64,000 nucleotides of DNA from Brasenia schreberi (GCA_036023115.1 JAYKKT010000073.1:17229501-17293500); one strand, 5' to 3'. Numbered from the stretch's first letter, positions 35,619 to 48,431 are shown. Notes: generated by a model not told the origin, from the sequence alone. Translations and numbers: made by a program.

Positions 35619-37670
35619 ATAACAGCCTTTCTTTCTCTACTAATTCACAGTCATATAAGTTTTCCTCATGTGCAAGTGGTATTAAAGTTACATCTTGTTT
35701 GTGTGAATCAAGAATACCAAACGGTCCGATAAAAAGAGAGACAGTTGTGCCTTGTTATGAGAGAAAAAGAGAGGGAAAGAGAAAGGGATAATACGATGAA
35801 TGCTATCATAGTGCCACTGACCTTATCAAAACTACACCTCTGTGAAAAATAAAGAGCTGATTCGTTGGAGGAAAGAGATATAATATCATGAAAGAAGAAG
35901 ATAAGGGATTTTATGGTTTTAATTTGAGTTTTGGATCAAATTTTATGAATTGATCCGACCCATTCTTGAAAATAAGTATCCAAGTACCAGTACATGTACC
36001 GATACTCAGTGAAGTACCCGGTACGGGCTTCACAGCCTGACTCGTATCGTTTCCCACGGAGAACAGGGCGGGTGGGTGCAAGGCACAAAATTGAGGTTCG
36101 GGTATACAGCAGGGTATAGTCTTCTCCTACCCGCCCCTTTGTCCTTCCTACTCATCAGACTTAGTGAACTTGGATACAGATATGGCCGACAATGCCTTAT
36201 GCAAGTGCACGTGGCAAATCGGGTTGTCCGGTCAGTTCAGAACGTGACACTTTGGGTTTGGTTCGAAATAAGCTGACTCTAGTCTGATCTGATTTTCCTT
36301 CCGATCGTACTCTTTAAACCAAAACCCAATCTGGTTGTCTTCGTGTCAAGTCCAGTTTAACTCAACTGCAACCCCACATGTACTATATACATTATGTATG
36401 TGTAATATGCATATATTATGCATGTGCGTATCCTATATCTATTTATATGTATAAAATATATGCACAATATATACATTGCATTTGTATATACGAATACTTA
36501 TGTGGTAAAGTATGCATATATATTGTACATATATAGGCAGTATATAACACCAGGGTTACTGACGGTTTAGGTCAGGGTTTGTCCCGTTGCTTTGGGCCGA
36601 CCAAAGGCGCATAAATCTTGACTCGCATAGATTCCCATACGACAATCATGGTTTGTTGAGCCTAGTAGCATCAGCGAGCTCGAATTCATCTCGTGAGAAA
36701 CTCAAGCTCGGCTTGTTGAAATTAAATTGCTTATTTTATGTTATATTAAAAGATTTTTAATATGTTGTGTACATAATAAAATCATAAACATATATATATA
36801 TATATATATACATATAATTGTTATCGGTTCAACCTGCTGGAACCTCTTTCTCAGTGAACTAGTGCCTTCCCCGGCGCATTGTACCCAAAGAAAAAAAATT
36901 CAAAATCAACGGCAAAAGTTATGCCCCAACTGGAGTCCACATTAAGTGGATTCAGCTAAATATGTCGTTAAGGTCTATCTTGTATCATATTAACATTTAA
37001 CTCAGGAAAGTAATTTTATGTATTGCCATTTTTATTTGAATGCTATTGTCAAGTGAACGGCATGGCATACGCAGTATGGTTGCAAAAGGATCTCATTGAA
37101 CAAATTCCACATGAATATGAGAATTCACAGAATTTCAATTTTTGTTTAAGAACGAAACCAGACTGTCGTATTAGTTAATACTCCCTTCAATCAATACCGG
37201 AGTTATTCGTGGTGAAGTGAGGAGGCCGCCTCATGCGAAATCCATAAAAACTCTAAGAAAATCCTGACATGGTTCCAACTTCCATAAAAAAGTTCATATG
37301 GATCATCTCACCTGAATTTCCCCAACTGAACTTTTCCTCAGAACAGAAAAATTTTCTGCCGCGGCCACCGATGCAGCCCTCACATTTCAAAGTCAGAAGA
37401 ATGAGAAGTGCACAAACTTAGTCACGCTGCATTCAGAAGACAAAGGATGCAGCAATAATTTGTGTATAAACAAGAGATACATAAACATACAGCCGCAGAT
37501 TGCACCCTTTCATTAGTTAACCAAAGAACTCTTTGTCGGCAAACAACAAAGTGTATCATTGAAGGAGTGCATCCGCACAAACACAAAGAAATGGGCAGTC
37601 ATCTGTTCAAGTACCATGACAAAAATATATTGAAAGAGAGATGATTCAAGAACAGTGACTACATACTATG
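35619..37670. other. Intergenic, nothing coding recognised
   Basis: The stretch includes AT-rich microsatellite-like runs (36,365-36,535 and 36,788-36,812) and the 3' flank of the minus-strand RING-H2 gene. No gene or transposon end was identified. Confidence 0.35.
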
Positions 37671-40600
37671 CTATACTTCCTCTATTGAGCTGCTGCCACT
37701 CTTTATGATGTTGTATTTGCATAGAGGACAGGTAGCATTGATGTACAGCCATTTGTCTATGCAGGCACAATGAAAATGATGACCACAAGGAAGCGCGTGC
37801 AACTCAGCACCATCATCATAAACAGTGAGGCAAATGCAACATTCCTGTAAACAACATTCAGGTACAAGATTATAATAAAAACTTCAAGAATAACAAAAGA
37901 ACAATTCAATTTGCATAAATGAAAAACAGACGCATTGCCGTTGATTTCTGAAAATATAGAGTTGGAAAATTTTGTAACAGCTTACAGCATCCTCTGGGGA
38001 AAGAACTTGCTCGATGGGTGACCCACCACCACAAAGTGTCATCATCCCACCAAATGGCCCCGACTTCTCTATATTAAGCTTAAGCTTGTCCACAGGTCCT
38101 GCTGCCCGGAACCTGTATTTCGGAAGTTGGCGAACATCTTCTTCAGATGCACCTTCCTGATTCAGAAGCACCAGCATTAGGACAGTAAAAATATGTAGAA
38201 AGGCAGAAGCTAATGGATTGTAAATTCGCAACTTAGCTTCACCACATTCACTGCTACAAACTTTTGGTCACACCAGATCAGAAATCTTCCTAAATTCTTG
38301 AGGGATGCACATGCACGCGCACACATATAAATATTACGAAGTGGCCCATCTTATAATGTTGGATTTACCAATGTCATAGTGGAATCGTCTCTAAGGCGGC
38401 CCTGGACATAGGAGAATGAGGAATCCCATGCTTCGAACCATGTAAACCTTATCTTGTGGTTTTTGCAAACTTTTATCTTGTGATTTATCAATATCATTTT
38501 GTTTGACGTTCATCGTTCCCTAAGACGGCAACACTTTCAGAGCGCCTGAGTGTCAGACTGCAGAAGAGAGGGTGACTCCTGTCTGTTTCTGGATGGACAT
38601 ACAATAAAAGCAAACGTGCAATGCTGCTGTATGTGTTTTTCAATTTCAACTTCCAGTTGGAGACTTTGAGAACACGATGCCAGGGACAGTGGGATGTACA
38701 CCTGACTTCCTTGTCCACCATTTGCTCTCAATGATTGGACGTTACAAGTAGTGGAATTCTATGAGATGTCATTCAGGGTATTCGTGCTGCGCAGGTTTCA
38801 TGAGTGTAAATGCTGCTCTGCGTTATACTCTAATTCACGACCAGCAGGAAAGGGCTGGCAAAACCAATAATAATAAACTAGCCTGTCAAAGAGATCATAC
38901 ATAGTCTGCCACCTCAAGCCAGAGCGCCAGACACAATGAGAGGTTGAACTCAACACCAAAGCAAGATCCTGCCTCATTGTTCTTCATTAAAATGAACTAA
39001 TTAGCTATGCCTAACTCCCACCCCCTTTATCCATGCCACATCTCAAAAAAGAGAATATCATCTTCCACTCTTTTGCATGAAGAATTACTAATTTTACGCC
39101 TCTTTTATCATTAAAAGTCTCAGAACTTACTGTTGTTTTAACTTAACAAAATGGAAACTGTACTCTACGTTACAGCTGTCAAAGTCACAAAATTAAATCT
39201 CTAAAATAGGCTACATTCTTCTGTGTATGCATGCATGAAATTCACCAAGAAGATTAAAATTATACAGTATAATCCATGTCAAGGAAAAAAAATCGAATAT
39301 CAATATTTGGTACCTGATCTGCCAGACATGCTTCTATGGTGTGTGAGCATGCACATGTATATGTTTGAGTGTGTCTGCGTGCATATCTGTGTCTGTGTGT
39401 GCACGTCCAGGTATAGGAAAACATCAATATCAATTGTCTGGTACCTGATCTGTCACTGCATACAAAATTGCAATGATACATGGTAGACAGCAGCAGACTG
39501 CTATGCCAATAACACATGCCAAGGCAACACAAAATACTACAAAGAATACATCAAAGGCAAGGAAGACCACACATAGCCTGCAAAGCAGAAACATAACAGT
39601 CAATACCTCAAATAATAGTTTGAAAACAGAAGCAGGCATAGCTCCAACATGCATGGGTTGAACAACAAAGTTACAAACCAGTAAAGCTGAGGTGCATCAT
39701 GAATCAAGCTCTGGCCACCAGCAGAAACCCAATAAAATCCAGTTATCCACCATATAAAAGAGAACATTGTATTTGCAGATTCCAAATGCTTGGCCGCACT
39801 GCCACAAAGAAACCGCTTGCAAATCATATACATGAAGGAATATAGACATCTAGCTGATTCAACATGATCACTTGTCTCAGCATACAAAACAAATTGTAGA
39901 ACGGACAAAAGAGGATGGTGCACAAGGCGTATCCTCATCTGATACGTACCATAAACTTCACATTAAGTTGCTAGATATTAATACTTTGTGTTTCAATTGG
40001 ATATATTAAGAACTTGTAAAAACCTATAACATTAATTTCATGCACTGTGACTATTTTTACAAGTAATGACACAATGCACTGACTATAATCATCCATCTAA
40101 AGTACCACACCATCAGATTTGGGTACTTCTAACTGAAACCAAGTAGTTAGCAATTCATTGAATCACCGAGAACCATCAATCTTCTTTTCACATCACATCA
40201 CATTCACCCAACACCCCCCACACACACCTCCTTCACTGTGGAAGTAACCAAATTACCTTCTGGGTGCTCTTTCTGAAAAAAGTAAGAGAAGTGAATCGGT
40301 CTTTCCCCAAACATACATATATATGCAGTTTTGGTTTTGCAAAACAAAAACTATATCCTTCGCAAATATTGTACTTGTATTCCACATATCTTATCTTGAT
40401 TCCACTTTATTCCACAAAGCCAAAACACTTCAACTTCAAGTGCATCCTTCAAAATTCAAAGTTTTCTCAGTCCATCTCTATCTCATTGGCCAATGCAACA
40501 AATAAGATGCACCAAGGTACTTCATTTGAATGTTCTTCATTAGTCCATCTATTATGAAAATAAAGAGGTGTGATATTAACATAAAAAAATTGAAATTGTC

Positions 40601-43600
40601 TCGTAAAAGGTCCTACACAAGATGCTTCCTTATCTATATCATTTTATAAGAGTTAATGTACATGCAAGGTGACCCTCATCTCCTCAAGGATCTTCAAAAA
40701 ATATTTCTTAAAAACTCGGAAGCTTTCTCTAAATTAGTGAAAACCATGTAAAGATATTTCTTGTTCTTTATTGGGCACCTTAATCAGAGAATACCCTTAA
40801 CAGTACAGCTTTCTAACATAAATCAAAATCAGTTCTATAATGTACAACATACTTAATACTTGTCACAAGTTCTTAGTCTTCTTTCCACAACTCCTTCGCA
40901 CAGTTTCAGACACAGCTCTTAACTTGATTCCATTATACTTGGCACAATTCGGATATCTCCGTTGTTCTTGTACATGGTATCATTGTACCTTCATATTATT
41001 TTATGAAGGCATCAAATAATTGTGGCAAATTTGGATCAAAATCAAGTATTTCAATCATATTTTTTGGGAAATGGAAGACTAGTGCATGACCTTTCACTAA
41101 GCTTTTATGTTTTTCTATACCAAATGTCAATGGGAAAAATGAAGAAGAGATGGTTGTGTGGCCACACAATGAAAGACTGGAATGGTGACGAGGTTACTAC
41201 AGAAAACACTTTTATGGCACCAATAAAAGATCAAATGAGACATGTTTGGGTCTATGTGGCACCAATAGAATATCAAGCAAGACATGTTTAAGGAGGTTTT
41301 GACATTTAAACTTTAAAGAGGCACCTATGTAGAGATCTAATGAGAAAAGTGAAATTAGATGGTGGACAATTCAAAGGGGGAGACAAAGGCATAAAAGTGT
41401 TGGAATAAAACAATAAAACATCATATCACCTTTCTGGAGTTAATGCTAACAGAACACGAGATAGAGCTTAATGATAACCAAGAATCCATGCAGAAACCTC
41501 ATTTAGAGTGAGAGAAGGTATCGTTTTGGTATATCAGGTGATGCATTTCCTTTTAGAGGCCAACATGAAAGAGAAAAATATATGAGACCTATGAAAAGTC
41601 ATTGTGCAATGAAGCCACTCATGATTAAGTACATCCTAGTGTTTTGGTCAACCTGGACAGAAGACAAATTACATCACGATTAAGATTGTGCTACAACCAG
41701 GGGAGGACTTCTGATGGTTATAAAACAAAGAAAGAAAAGAAAGAAGCTACAGCTATTTAAATCTGATTTACTGTATCTACATGATAATGTAATCTATTTA
41801 AGAATCTTAAGATGTGCATGGAAAATGGACATAAATGCATGTCAAACTGGTATACATGGATAATTCATGCAATTCAATATGCACCGAAGTTACTCAAGTC
41901 ATAAAATCATCAGCAGGAAAAGAAATTCTATACGTAACAATACCGGGTTGTTAACTCGTAAACATTGATATGTTTAGATTCCAATCATTAGGAATTAGAC
42001 TTCGAAATAGATATTGATATTTATAATCATATTACAACTTTTGTATAACTCCGCCCATGTAAGGGATCACCCTTGCATTGCCGGTCCCAAGCCCGGATAA
42101 AGGAGGAGGGTTGTGTTAGGCTTCCGACAGCCAGCGTAAAACTTCGTCGGATTTCTACAACATGGATTACAAAAATTATGAGCATTGCTTTGGGGCGTCC
42201 CCGCCTAACGACGTGCTACAGAGCCCGAATGCAGTAAGAAGTAAGCAAGGGCCACTACATTTTCGCCCGAATGTAGTGAATCAATTGCAGAGAGGGTTCC
42301 CACATCATGGACGGGTGTGGGTAAAGAAGTTAGTCCCACATCATTGCCGCCCGAATGTAGTGAAAAATTTTCAGAGAGGGTCTCCGCATTTTGATTATGG
42401 ACGGATGCGGGGGGGTAAGGAAGCTAGTCCTAGATAATAAGATTCGTATTGGTTCTTGGAATATCGGAACATTATCGGGTAAGCTAATGGAGGTGGTAGA
42501 TACTATGATTAGGAGAAAGATTCATATTCTATGTTTACAAGAGACAAAATGGTTTGGAGAAAAAGCGAAGGAGATAGAGGATACAGGTTTTAAATTATGG
42601 TACTCAGGTAAAGAAAAGGCCCGAAACGGAGTTGGTATTATCATAAATAAAGATTTAAAGGAGAGTGTAGTAGACATACAATGATATGGTGACCGAATCA
42701 TGACATTGAAATTAGTGTTAGGAGCAGAGGTTTTGAATATAGTTTGTGCTTACGCACCCCAAGTAGGACTAGAAGATAGTATAAAGACAGTTTTTGGGGA
42801 AGAGTTAGATAAGGTGTTTCAAAAGATTCCACAAAGGGAGATGATTTGTTTAGGAGGAGATTTAAATGGACATGTCGGTAAAGAGGCATTAGGATATCAA
42901 GGGATTCATGGAAACTTTGGTTATGGGGATATAAACGAGGAAGGTAGGGAGATTTTAAATTTTGCTGTGTCATTTGATCTCTTTATAGTCAATACAATCT
43001 TCAAAAAATGAGATGAACATTTAATTACTTATAAGAGTGGCTTATCACACACACAAATTGATTACTTTATTTGTAGAAAAAAAGATAGAGCGTGTTGTAA
43101 AGATTGTAAAGTAATTCCAGGAGAAAGCTTAACCACCCAACATCGACTTTTAGTTATGGATTTACAAATAAAAAAATAGACAAAGAAGAAAAGAGTGCAT
43201 CGAGCTATTCGGACTAAATGGTGGAACCTCAAAAGCGAGAAAGAAGGTATATTTAAACAGAAAGTCCTTCAAGGAGATGTTTGGAATTATGTTGGCACAC
43301 CCTCTGATATGTGGAACAATATGGCTATACATATTAGGAAAGTGGCGAAAGATGTGTTAGGGGTATCTAAGGGAGGTGTACCGGCACAAAAAGAAGCTTG
43401 GTGGTGGAGTGAAATAGTACAAAATAAAATCAAGGCAAAGAGGGCATGTTACAAATTACATTACGCTAAGAAAACTAGTGAAACTTTAGAAGCTTATAAG
43501 AAAGCAAAGAAGGAAGCAAAAAAGGCCGTTAGTGAAGCAAAAGCTAAGATTTGGGAGGACTTATATAAAAAACTCAACTCAAAAGAGGGTGAAAGAGATA

Positions 43601-46595
43601 TTTTTAGGATAGCTAGGGCTAGAGATAAGAAAACTAAAGATCTAAATTTTGTTAGATGCATAAAAGACGAGGATGAAAAAATTGTAGTGGCAAATGATGA
43701 TATAAGAAATAGATGGAAAAACTATTTTTATAATCTTTTTAATGAAAATAAAGATGTTAGTATTAGTTTAGGAGATTTAGCCAAGTCAGAAAAGTATATA
43801 AACCACAATTTCTACCGACGTATTCAAAAGAATGAAGTCAAAGAGGCTCTTAAACATATGAAGAGTGGTAAATCGGTAGGACCAGATAATATTCCTATAG
43901 AAGTTTGGAAAATACTAGGAGAAATAGGAATCACTTGGCTCACAAGACTATTTAATGAAATATGGAAAAACCAAAAGATGCCCGAGGAATGGAGAGCAAG
44001 TACACTTATACCCGTATATAAGAACAAGGGAGACATTCAAAATTATGTGAATTATCGAGGTATCAAGTTAATGAGTCATACTATGAAATTATGGGAAAGA
44101 ATTATCGAACGTAGGTTAAGACAAGTATCAAGTACAACAGAGAACCAATTTGGATTTATGCCAGGTAGATCTACTATTGAAGCGATTCACCTTCTGAGAC
44201 GTCTTATGGAACATTTTAGAGCAAAAAAGAAAGACCTTCACATGATATTTATTGATCTAGAAAAAGCTTATGATAGGTACCGAGGGAGGTTCTTTGGAGA
44301 ACTTTGAAAAAAGAGGTATCCCATGACATATATTAACCTTATAAGAGACATGTATGATGGTGCAAAAACATGTGTGAGGACTCATGAAGGAACGATAGAC
44401 TTCTTTGAAGTTAATATTGGGTTACATCAAGGATCAACTTTAAGTCCATACTTATTTATAATGGTGATGGATGAGTTAACAAAACATATTCAAGATGAAG
44501 TACCTTGGTGTATGTTATTTGCAGATGACATTGTATTAGTGGAGGAGTCTAAGGAAAAAGTTAATAGAAAATTGGAACTATGGAGAGAAACATTAGAAAA
44601 CAAAGGCCTCCGACTTAGTAGAACAAAGACAGAATATATGGAATGTAAGTTTGATCATTTGGCTACTTCAGAGGACATAGAAATTAAAATTGGCACACAT
44701 TGCATTCCCCAAAAAGAAAGTTTTAAATACCTAGGGTCAATTTTTCAAAGTAATGGAAGAATTGATGGAGATGTTACACATAGAATTAATGTTGGTTGGT
44801 TAAAATGGAGAGGAGCATCAGGTATTCTTTGTGATAAGAAGATACCATTAAAATTAAAAGGTAAATATTATAGAGCAGCAATTAGGCCTGCCATGTTTTA
44901 TGGTTCTGAGTGTTGGGCAGTTAATCATCAACATGTACAAAAGATGTTTGTGACAGAAATGAAGATGTTGAGATGGATGAGTGGCCATACAAGAAAAGAC
45001 CATATACATAATGAGGTTATTAGAAACAAATTAGGAGTGGCACCAATAGAGGATAAAATGAGAGAACATCATTTAAGATGGTTTGGACATATAGAAAGAA
45101 GATCAAAAGAAGAACCTGTAAGAAGGTTAGAAAAACTAAATTTGGAAAGTATTAAAAGAGGTAGAGGACGACCACAAAAAGTGTTGGAAAGAAACAATAA
45201 AGAATGATCTAGTTTATTGGGAGTTAACTGCTAACATGGCACACGATAGGGATCTGTGGAAACAAAGAATCCATGTAGCCGACCCCGTCTAGTATGGGAA
45301 AAGGCTTAGTTGTTGTTGTTGTTGTTGTTGTATTACAACTTTTGTATCTTAACTACCAAAAATGTGTTTATCTGTCAAACTGGTTCTAAAGCACATCACT
45401 TATTTCCGTATTTAAGAAATTAGCAAAGAAAATCCTAATGAACAGCAGATCTGGCATACCCCGTCATATAGAGTCTGCTCAGGACTATAAATTGAGCTAA
45501 GATTATGGTAACTGGAGTAGATCTGAAACCAAATTATCGATGTTCCTACATAACACTATGAGGAATTGGAAATAAAGTGAAAACACGAACAAATAAATTA
45601 ACCAACTCCTTGGAAATCCTTATTTGGACTCTCTGCACAAAAAAGACAATCACCAATTTCCTGCTAGAAAGACTCCTATTCATATTGAAAACTCTAGCAA
45701 AGTGATACTAAACACGGGATATCTCCCAATCTCTTCAACTGGATCCCCTCCAATAATTTCCATGAACTCCACCTAAAAGAAACGTGTAAACCCAACTTTA
45801 GGGCACGCTTTTTTCTCTCTGCAACATAAGATGAATCAAGCTAGTAATGAAAGAAGCCCCGTAGAGAAATCGACGAATTAAGCTATTCTTTTGACGGACC
45901 AAATCTCCAATTCTTCTAACACGTTTTCTCAGGACAAAAAAACCAAATTCAAACTAAAACGTGTGAAAATTAAGCAAGAAACAACGTGTCTCAATACATT
46001 CAGAACTCAAACACGATCTAGACAAACGCTTCTTCTCATGGTAATTGTAAGAAACCGTAATGGCGTACCTTGCCGTCTCCTCTGGCTGATCCAAAAGCTC
46101 GTCATATTCTGCACCTTCACTTACCCGATGACCGCTCCCGCCTTCGCCTTGCTGCATTGCCCGTTGTCGTCGGTCGTATTCCGAGCAGACGCACACCATA
46201 TGCAGGACACATTGCACCGCGTAACCGACGATCCAGACTCTCAGAGGCATCGCTGGAGACTCGTCTCTGCTGAGCATCAGTACTGCAGCGGCAACGACGA
46301 CGAATGCCAGATTCCAAATGACGTCGAGGAAGACGACAGGCCTCGAGTACGCCCAATCGATCTGGCGCTCCTCCAGCTGCTCCGCGGCCGCCTCCCGGAC
46401 GAGCATCGACGGCTCGCGCATGATCCGACGGCTGCTTGCTCGACGCAGTAACCGCGCCGCCCCGCGGATGCTCGGCCTCCGCAGCCCGCGCCGGCTGCCG
46501 ACGTCCCCGGCAGTTTCACCGGCCGCGCTTCCGAGCAACGGCGCAGCGTCGATGACGTCGTCCGAGCCAGCATTGCCCCCTCTCGCCCGCTCCAT
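37671..46595 (-). CDS. Membrane-bound RING-H2 E3 ubiquitin ligase (At1g12760/At4g11680-like)
   Basis: It transfers ubiquitin from an E2 to unknown substrates at an internal membrane. Exons (minus): 46595-46069, 39798-39679, 39577-39445, 38156-37986 and 37844-37671; all GT/AG, phases consistent, 374 residues. After a variable acidic/Ser N-terminus comes the family signature [19 protein letters not shown], then hydrophobic helices near residues 90-110, 118-140, 185-205 and two within 216-258 (including [14 protein letters not shown]). The C-terminal RING-H2 ligands are C319, C322, C337, H339, H342, C345, C356 and C359. Intron 1 is about 6.3 kb and holds an antisense RTE copy. The start is the first ATG of an open, GC-rich exon, and length matches the family. 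It appears intact. Confidence 0.95.
39300..39460 (-). repeat. Duplicated splice-donor neighbourhood in intron 3 of the RING-H2 gene
   Basis: The real donor at 39445/39444 (GATCAG/GTACCA then ATTGATATT) has a near copy about 137 bp further into the intron: AGATCAGGTACCA with ATTGATATT at about 39,299-39,322. A CA/TG-rich stretch lies between. Confidence 0.7.
41110..41520 (+). mobile_element. Diverged RTE LINE 3' remnant in intron 1 of the RING-H2 gene
   Basis: The order of RTE C-terminal words is kept, but heavily mutated and with an internal duplication of the GCACCAATA block. It ends near AAGAATCCATGCAG and lacks a clear TTG tail. Confidence 0.6.
42047..45330 (+). mobile_element. Full-length RTE LINE, copy B, in intron 1 of the RING-H2 gene
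   Basis: The element is 3,284 bp with a 17-bp target duplication TATTACAACTTTTGTAT at 42030-42046 and 45331-45347 and a (TTG)n tail. The endonuclease starts near 42,436 ([33 protein letters not shown]). RT blocks include [60 protein letters not shown] and catalytic FADD (about 44,520), and the end of the protein is near 45,207. Breaks are stops at 42682, 43009 (TGA) and 43177 (TAG) and a one-base deletion near 44,277 (GATAGGTACC where copy A has GATAGGGTACC). Orientation is opposite to the host gene. Confidence 0.95.
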
Positions 46596-47208
46596 CGCCT
46601 CAACCGAAAAATCCCTCGATTATCCAGCAAAACCCTAATCCATCGGATCCCGTAAATTCTCGGATACCCCAAAATCGTAACGAAAACCAGTTTCTCCTGA
46701 AAGAAGAACGATCAACCCCAAAACAAATCGAGGTTTCGGGCCCCTGACGGAATCCAAACGAGAATTGGCAATTTCCCGATAATGCAGATGACGAGGTTAG
46801 ATCCGAGAACGGGAATTCGCGGAAATGGGAAAATCGGAGAGGAGGAGAGGAATGAAGCGTCGACGAGGGGCGGGCGAGGAGGAATCTGCAGAGATCGATT
46901 TTGGTGAGGCCAAGTTATGGGGCCCCGGTGTGGAGATTTCTTCTGTCTAAATTAAATAAACGGGGCTCATTCCAAAATAATAATTAAACAATAAATAAAC
47001 GGGTTTAGTGCGGGTCGGACCACGGGACCCGTTTAGGACGATAATACGGATTCATATACTTGGACCTTGGCAATCCTAAGAGTGACAAATCGGGTCGAAA
47101 GGTCGACTCATTGGGGTCCAGATCTAAAACAGATAGACGAAATGTTCACCGGATTGTTTTGTTCATTTGAAGACCCAACAGAGCCCTGGTTGGGTTGGGG
47201 ATACCCAT
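46596..47208. other. Promoter/5' UTR side of the RING-H2 gene and flank
   Basis: About 350 GC-richer bases directly upstream of ATG 46595 (minus strand) fit a 5' UTR and core promoter. No clear TATA box was picked out. The remainder is non-coding. Confidence 0.4.
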
Positions 47209-47230
47209 ACCCCCCCCCCCCCCCCCCCCG

Positions 47231-47310
<80 letters not shown>
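47209..47310 (+). repeat. Compound microsatellite C(n)-(AC)n-(AT)n-(AG)n
   Basis: Four adjoining simple repeats: a run of about 18 C (around 47,213-47,229), short AC, an AT run to 47,278 and an AG run to 47,309. The AG run has the same composition as the spacers of the minisatellite that follows. Confidence 0.93.
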
Positions 47311-47312
<2 letters not shown>

Positions 47313-47673
47313 TACGAGTTGGGTTGAGATTGGAGGTCAAGCGAACCTGACACAATATTTTTATCTAGAGAGAGAGAGAGAGAGATTACGAGTTGGGTTG
47401 AGATTGGGTATGGGTCAAGCGAACCTGACACAATATTTTTATCTAGAGAGAGAGAGAGAGATTACGAGTTGGGTTGAGATTGGGTATGGGTCAAGCGAAC
47501 CTGACACAATATTTTTATCTAGAGAGAGAGAGAGATTACAAGTTGGGTTGAGATTGGGTATGGGTCAAGTGAACCTGACACAATATTTTTATCTAGAGAG
47601 AGAGAGAGACATTACGAGTTGGGTTGAGATTGGGTATGGGTCAAGCGAACCTGACACAATATTTTTTATCTAG
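47311..47673 (+). repeat. Minisatellite, five units of 74-76 bp
   Basis: Units start at 47311, 47385, 47461, 47535 and 47611. Each consists of a unique part (ATTACGAGTTGGGTTGAGAT through CACAATATTTTTATCTAG) and a (GA)n tail of varying length. Unit 1 has a short deletion and unit 5 has no GA tail. The unit length is near a multiple of three, so a repetitive open frame results; it is not a gene. Confidence 0.95.
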
Positions 47674-47679
47674 TCAATT

Positions 47680-47806
47680 CCTTTTTTTGTTACAAGAGGA
47701 GGCCTGAGCCTAACACACACATGCACCTTCTGGGAGTCGAACTCCCCACCAGCAGCAACGGAACTAGAGTGCCCCACTGTTGAGCTAATGATCTGGGTGC
47801 TGCCTG
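47680..47806 (-). mobile_element. tRNA-derived SINE, family 1
   Basis: The minus strand shows box-A-like TTAGCTCAACAGTGGGG and box-B GAGTTCGACTCCC, then the body ending CTCTTGTAAC and an A tail. A 7-bp duplication GTCAATT lies at 47673-47679 and 47807-47813. It adjoins the last minisatellite unit directly. Confidence 0.85.
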
Positions 47807-48247
47807 GTCAATTTTAAACGACCTAGGCTTGACCCAGGGTACCAATACCTTGCCTTGGCTTAGTAGGAAACCTAACAAGACGAGCTGGGCTCACCTCGCA
47901 TCGATTAAGAGATGAACTAAAAGAGGCCAAGCTTTTACAACTATATCATCATGTGGTATGCTTGTGAATTCATGTTACAGAAACATGCCAAGGCAGTTAG
48001 TTGGATACGTGTGCACGCCTTTACTAAGTAGGTCAAGAGTTTACTATTGTTAGAAAGCGTTCTTGTTGATTAATATTAATTAGGGATTGTGCCTTAAGCT
48101 TTTCTAGATGTAAATGACCTTTAAAGAAGCATCAAATGTATTGATGAGGACTTATTGTTCGTTACATGAGCAACTTGCTTAATTAAATCAGACTGGAATT
48201 TAGTAAAAAATCAAAGAAAATTTTACACAAATGAGTAAGTTAATCAA
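47807..48247. other. Intergenic, nothing recognised
   Basis: AT-rich single-copy-looking sequence without a coding frame. Confidence 0.35.
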
Positions 48248-48431
48248 TAAACTCTATCAATGTAAGGGATCACCCTTGCATGCCCGGTCTAAAGCCCGAA
48301 TAAAGGAGGAGGGTTGCGTTAAGCTTATGACAACAGAGTAAAACTTTGTCGGACTAATCTACAAAGGATTATATACATTATGAGCATGATAGGACTTTGT
48401 AGAAACAAAGAATCCATATAGCCGACCCCAA
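48248..48431 (+). mobile_element. Internally deleted RTE: 5' leader joined to 3' end
   Basis: The first about 135 bp match the RTE 5' leader (ATGTAAGGGATCACCCTTGC ... GGATTATATACATTATGAGC). The sequence then jumps directly to the last about 45 bp before the tail (TGATAGGACTTTGTAGAAAC ... AGCCGACCCC). The 3.1 kb of coding region is absent. Confidence 0.8.

Noticed and set aside
43824..44036. Minus-strand open frame inside RTE copy B
   Set aside because: It is a shadow of the reverse transcriptase frame on the other strand.
45891..46638. Plus-strand frames opposite exon 1 of the RING-H2 gene
   Set aside because: GC-rich shadows of the real minus-strand exon, which has a full family match and correct splice donor.
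47398..47673. Repetitive open frame across the minisatellite as a repeat-protein gene
   Set aside because: It arises because the unit length is near a multiple of three; the composition is simple repeat, with no start context or homology.
47311..47673. CRISPR-like array
   Set aside because: The units are direct copies with GA-run spacers rather than unique spacers, in plant nuclear DNA; this is an ordinary minisatellite.
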